Assembly: GCA_043424535.1 (NCBI GenBank) | Contig: JBHWOV010000098.1 | Location: 1 to 7,307, forward strand | Origin: DSM-111022 sp043424535 | GTDB taxonomy: Bacteria; Bacillota; Bacilli; Lactobacillales; Aerococcaceae | Length of the DNA stretch: 7,307 nucleotides | Reading direction: 5' to 3' | Made by a program: the position numbers and the translations under genes | Part shown: piece after piece, positions 5,266 to 7,307 of the stretch | How positions within the stretch are numbered: position 1 is the first letter of the stretch | Layout of the letters: each line of letters starts with the position of its first letter | The notes under the pieces: model-generated | What the model was told of the DNA's origin: nothing | The model's input: only the letters and a program-made list of their open reading frames with translations | Databases searched by the model: none

Positions 5266-6654
5266 CTAACCTAAATGAATTTGTGCTTCTGCGTATTTCA
5301 CAGAGCGTTCTTTTTGTTGAAGAATACCGATAACTAATGTGATAGGCCCAACTCGACCCGCAATCATTAGTATCATTAATATAATTTTTCCAAATGGATT
5401 GAGTAAATCTGTCGTATTTAAGGAAATACCTGATGTACCCAAGGCATTCACTGTTTCAAACATCAAATCTAATGCCGGAAGATGAGGATGGGTTAATAAT
5501 AATAATCCAAATCCTATTGCCAATAAAATACCAAAGAATAATGTAATTAACACAGCTTTTTTAACAATTGATTGTGGGATCGTGCGTTTGAAGACGATAA
5601 CATCTTGCCAACCACGTAACTCCGAACGTATTAATAGAGCGAGAATCGCTACGGAGGTGACTTTGATACCACCTGCTGTCCCTCCCGGAGCGCCACCAAT
5701 CACTGTCAAAGTCATTAAAATAAATTTAGTCACCGGTAATAAATCTTGATAAAAAATAGATGTGTATCCTGCTGTTCGACTATTTACAGATAAGAAAAAG
5801 CTATTAAGAAATTGGTCACCAACATTCATGCCGACCATCGAATGTGGATTGTTGATTTCACAAGCAAACATAAATAATGTTCCAGAAATAAGTAAAATTG
5901 CGGTTGTTTGTAAAACAACACGTGTGTGAACGGATAGATTCATGGTTGCTAGTTTTAAGCTACGAGGCTTAGTGAATAAAAACTGTTGCGCACGTTCTTT
6001 TACTTCGAACCAAACAATAAAGCCGATGCCGCCTAATATTACAAGAAAACAAACGGTTAATAATACTAAAGGATTGCTGCTAAATATTTCTAAGCTTCCT
6101 TCTCCTAAATTATGAAAACCAGAATTATTAAAAGCAGAAACTGCCAAAAAAAATGCATTGAATATGCCGCGAAATAGACCAAAACGAGGAATGAAATCCA
6201 ACATTAAAATGAGACTACCGATTAATTCGGCGATCAGTGAGAATTGATAGATTGATAATAAAAAAGAAGAGAAATTTTCATTTGTGTCTCGTGAAAAAAC
6301 TTCTTGAATCATATATTGGTTTTTCAATGAAATACGCTGATTTAAAGAGTAAAGACCAAAATTGATAAAAGTAACGACACCAAGTCCACCTACTTGAATT
6401 AATAATAAACAGAGAACTTGTCCGGCGAAATTATAAGTTGTGCCAATTGGTAAAGCCCCCATCCCAGATACACTGACTAATGAAACACTCGTCAAGAAGT
6501 GATCAAAAAAAGAATGCTGTCCAGGAATCTGCTGAAAGATGGGAAGCCACAATAATAAACTCCCCAATAATGCCGAAATAACAAAGCTCATCGAAAATTG
6601 AAAAGCGGTTGATAGTTTTGGTAACTGAAATGGGGGTTTCAGGAAGTGTTGCAT
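5266..6654 (-). CDS. ktrB: Potassium transporter pore subunit KtrB/KtrD (Trk family)
   Basis: This integral membrane protein carries potassium inward, usually coupled to sodium, and is controlled by the RCK ring encoded next. Its 462 residues form four membrane-pore loop-membrane units. The four filter loops with their key glycines are SVSGM (G64), NNSGF (G179), RTAGY (G296) and GTSGI (G409). The glycine-rich segment GGAPGGTAGGIK (320-331) in the third unit matches the flexible intramembrane gate of KtrB. GRVGP (433-437) in the last unit contains R434, the conserved arginine of the final pore helix. The short cytosolic ends are typical of KtrB. The start is set by GGGAGGA about five bases upstream. 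The gene leads a two-gene operon with ktrA and is divergent from rlmH. KtrD is the paralogue name; the KtrA partner in cis favours KtrB. Confidence 0.95.
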   Translation of the reverse strand: MQHFLKPPFQLPKLSTAFQFSMSFVISALLGSLLLWLPIFQQIPGQHSFFDHFLTSVSLVSVSGMGALPIGTTYNFAGQVLCLLLIQVGGLGVVTFINFGLYSLNQRISLKNQYMIQEVFSRDTNENFSSFLLSIYQFSLIAELIGSLILMLDFIPRFGLFRGIFNAFFLAVSAFNNSGFHNLGEGSLEIFSSNPLVLLTVCFLVILGGIGFIVWFEVKERAQQFLFTKPRSLKLATMNLSVHTRVVLQTTAILLISGTLFMFACEINNPHSMVGMNVGDQFLNSFFLSVNSRTAGYTSIFYQDLLPVTKFILMTLTVIGGAPGGTAGGIKVTSVAILALLIRSELRGWQDVIVFKRTIPQSIVKKAVLITLFFGILLAIGFGLLLLTHPHLPALDLMFETVNALGTSGISLNTTDLLNPFGKIILMILMIAGRVGPITLVIGILQQKERSVKYAEAQIHLG

Positions 6655-6686
6655 CTTATCCTCCCTTGTCTTTTTTTATTCATTTT

Positions 6687-6716
6687 ATCATAGAATCCAC
6701 GAATTAATAGTGTAAA
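6687..6716 (-). promoter_or_regulatory. ktrB: Promoter of the ktrB-ktrA operon
   Basis: On the minus strand TTTACA (6711-6716, five of six consensus bases) and TATGAT (6687-6692, five of six) are separated by 18 bp. Transcription would start near 6680, about 25 bases before the ktrB ATG. So short a leader leaves no room for a cyclic di-AMP (ydaO-type) riboswitch, which controls some potassium transporter genes in other Firmicutes. Confidence 0.65.
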
Positions 6717-6730
6717 ATATAGGAGAAATG

Positions 6731-6735
6731 AGGGA
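6731..6735 (+). promoter_or_regulatory. rlmH: Ribosome binding site that decides the rlmH start
   Basis: Three in-frame ATG codons occur at 6728, 6737 and 6740. AGGGA at 6731-6735 lies downstream of the first ATG and at 4-5 bases from the third, while AGGAG at 6721-6725 is only two bases from the first. The ATG at 6740 also gives the usual family length and N-terminus, so it is preferred. Confidence 0.7.
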
Positions 6736-6739
6736 TATG

Positions 6740-7219
6740 ATGAATATTGAAATTATTAGTGTAGGAAAATTAAAAGAAAAATATTTAAAACAAGGAACTC
6801 AAGAATATTTAAAACGATTAAATAAATATGCCAAAGTAAAGATTATTGAGATTGCTGATGAACCCACTTCTGAGAATATGAGTGATCATGAAATTACTTT
6901 GCTGTTGGATAAAGAAGCAGAACGTATTCAGTCTCACCTCAGCTTAGATCGTAAATTGATTGTTTTGGCGATCGAAGGAGAATTAATATCGAGTGAATCT
7001 TTAGCCAAACAGATTGATAATTATGCAACATATGGTGCAAGTAAAGTAACATTCCTGATCGGTGGTTCACTTGGTGTTAGTGATAAAATTAAGCAACAAG
7101 CTGATGCCTTAATCAGTTTTGGACGAATAACGCTCCCCCATCAATTAATGCGCTTGGTCTTGGTTGAACAAATATATCGAGTCTTTCGGATAATTAATGG
7201 GCATGCATATCATAAGTGA
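6740..7219 (+). CDS. rlmH: 23S rRNA (pseudouridine1915-N3)-methyltransferase
   Basis: RlmH is a SPOUT-fold, S-adenosylmethionine-dependent homodimeric enzyme that methylates N3 of pseudouridine 1915 in helix 69 of 23S rRNA on assembled 70S ribosomes. With the start at 6740 the protein has 159 residues, the standard length, and the family N-terminus MNIEIISVGKLKEKY. The extended reading frame from 6728 would add only MRDM. The SPOUT trefoil knot is visible as the loop LAIEGELISS (76-85) and the glycine-rich LIGGSLGVSD (106-115). The conserved C-terminus has PHQLMR (133-138), EQIYR (143-147) and ends with YHK (157-159), residues used in substrate binding and catalysis. The gene is divergent from ktrB with only 85 bases between starts. 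It is intact and shows no odd features. In related genomes it commonly follows htrA. Confidence 0.98.
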   Translation: MNIEIISVGKLKEKYLKQGTQEYLKRLNKYAKVKIIEIADEPTSENMSDHEITLLLDKEAERIQSHLSLDRKLIVLAIEGELISSESLAKQIDNYATYGASKVTFLIGGSLGVSDKIKQQADALISFGRITLPHQLMRLVLVEQIYRVFRIINGHAYHK

Positions 7220-7307
7220 GTTTTTGCAGTTAATTTATTGCTAGTAGTCAATATGATTTTAAATGGCATACTTTATTAATAAAAAATAAGACCTCAAACA
7301 ATTACGC
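7220..7307. other. Non-coding right edge of the window
   Basis: This AT-rich stretch has no reading frame I can support and no complete terminator for rlmH. Near the end AATAAAAAATAAGACCTC (7276-7293) looks like the left half of a hairpin whose partner, if present, lies beyond the window. Confidence 0.4.

Noticed and set aside
5499..5520. AATAATAAT-like trinucleotide run as a microsatellite
   Set aside because: It lies in ktrB and simply encodes a leucine-rich membrane segment; short and explained by codon use.
6728..6739. Upstream ATG giving a 163-residue RlmH
   Set aside because: Its Shine-Dalgarno sequence would be only two bases away; the start at 6740 gives the family-standard 159 residues and N-terminus.

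Overview
The window looks like chromosomal DNA from a low-GC Gram-positive bacterium of the Firmicutes, most likely order Lactobacillales. The AT-rich base composition, strong purine-rich ribosome binding sites, hairpin-plus-U-run terminators, a KtrAB potassium system, and a membrane-anchored HtrA lying close to rlmH all fit this. The genus cannot be fixed from the sequence; a member of the Aerococcaceae or a related family is a guess.

Layout, left to right. Positions 1-376 hold no protein gene. They contain a minus-strand tRNA-Leu(GAG) with a near-consensus promoter, and divergent to it a plus-strand promoter for the next operon. Positions 377-2982 are a two-gene operon: a FAD/NAD(P)-binding protein of unknown substrate whose stop codon overlaps the start of a secreted, cysteine-free protein of unknown function. 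A strong terminator follows at 3014-3040. Positions 3215-4456 encode the surface serine protease HtrA, preceded by an AT-rich control region with operator-like repeats. A long hairpin at 4493-4543 separates HtrA from the convergent ktrB-ktrA operon (minus strand, 6654 down to 4581), which encodes the membrane pore and cytosolic regulatory ring of a KtrAB-type potassium uptake system. Divergent from ktrB is rlmH (6740-7219), the 23S rRNA pseudouridine-1915 N3-methyltransferase. The last 88 bases are non-coding.

Function as a set: HtrA degrades or refolds damaged proteins at the membrane surface, KtrAB imports potassium for turgor and osmotic adaptation, and RlmH matures the ribosome. These are housekeeping and stress functions. 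HtrA and RlmH are often immediate neighbours in Lactobacillales; here the ktr operon sits between them. The least understood part is the translationally coupled flavoprotein plus secreted-protein pair. I see no transposase, phage, CRISPR or defence genes, and no clear sign of horizontal transfer. The window is mostly ordinary core genome, with several small regulatory structures worth checking.
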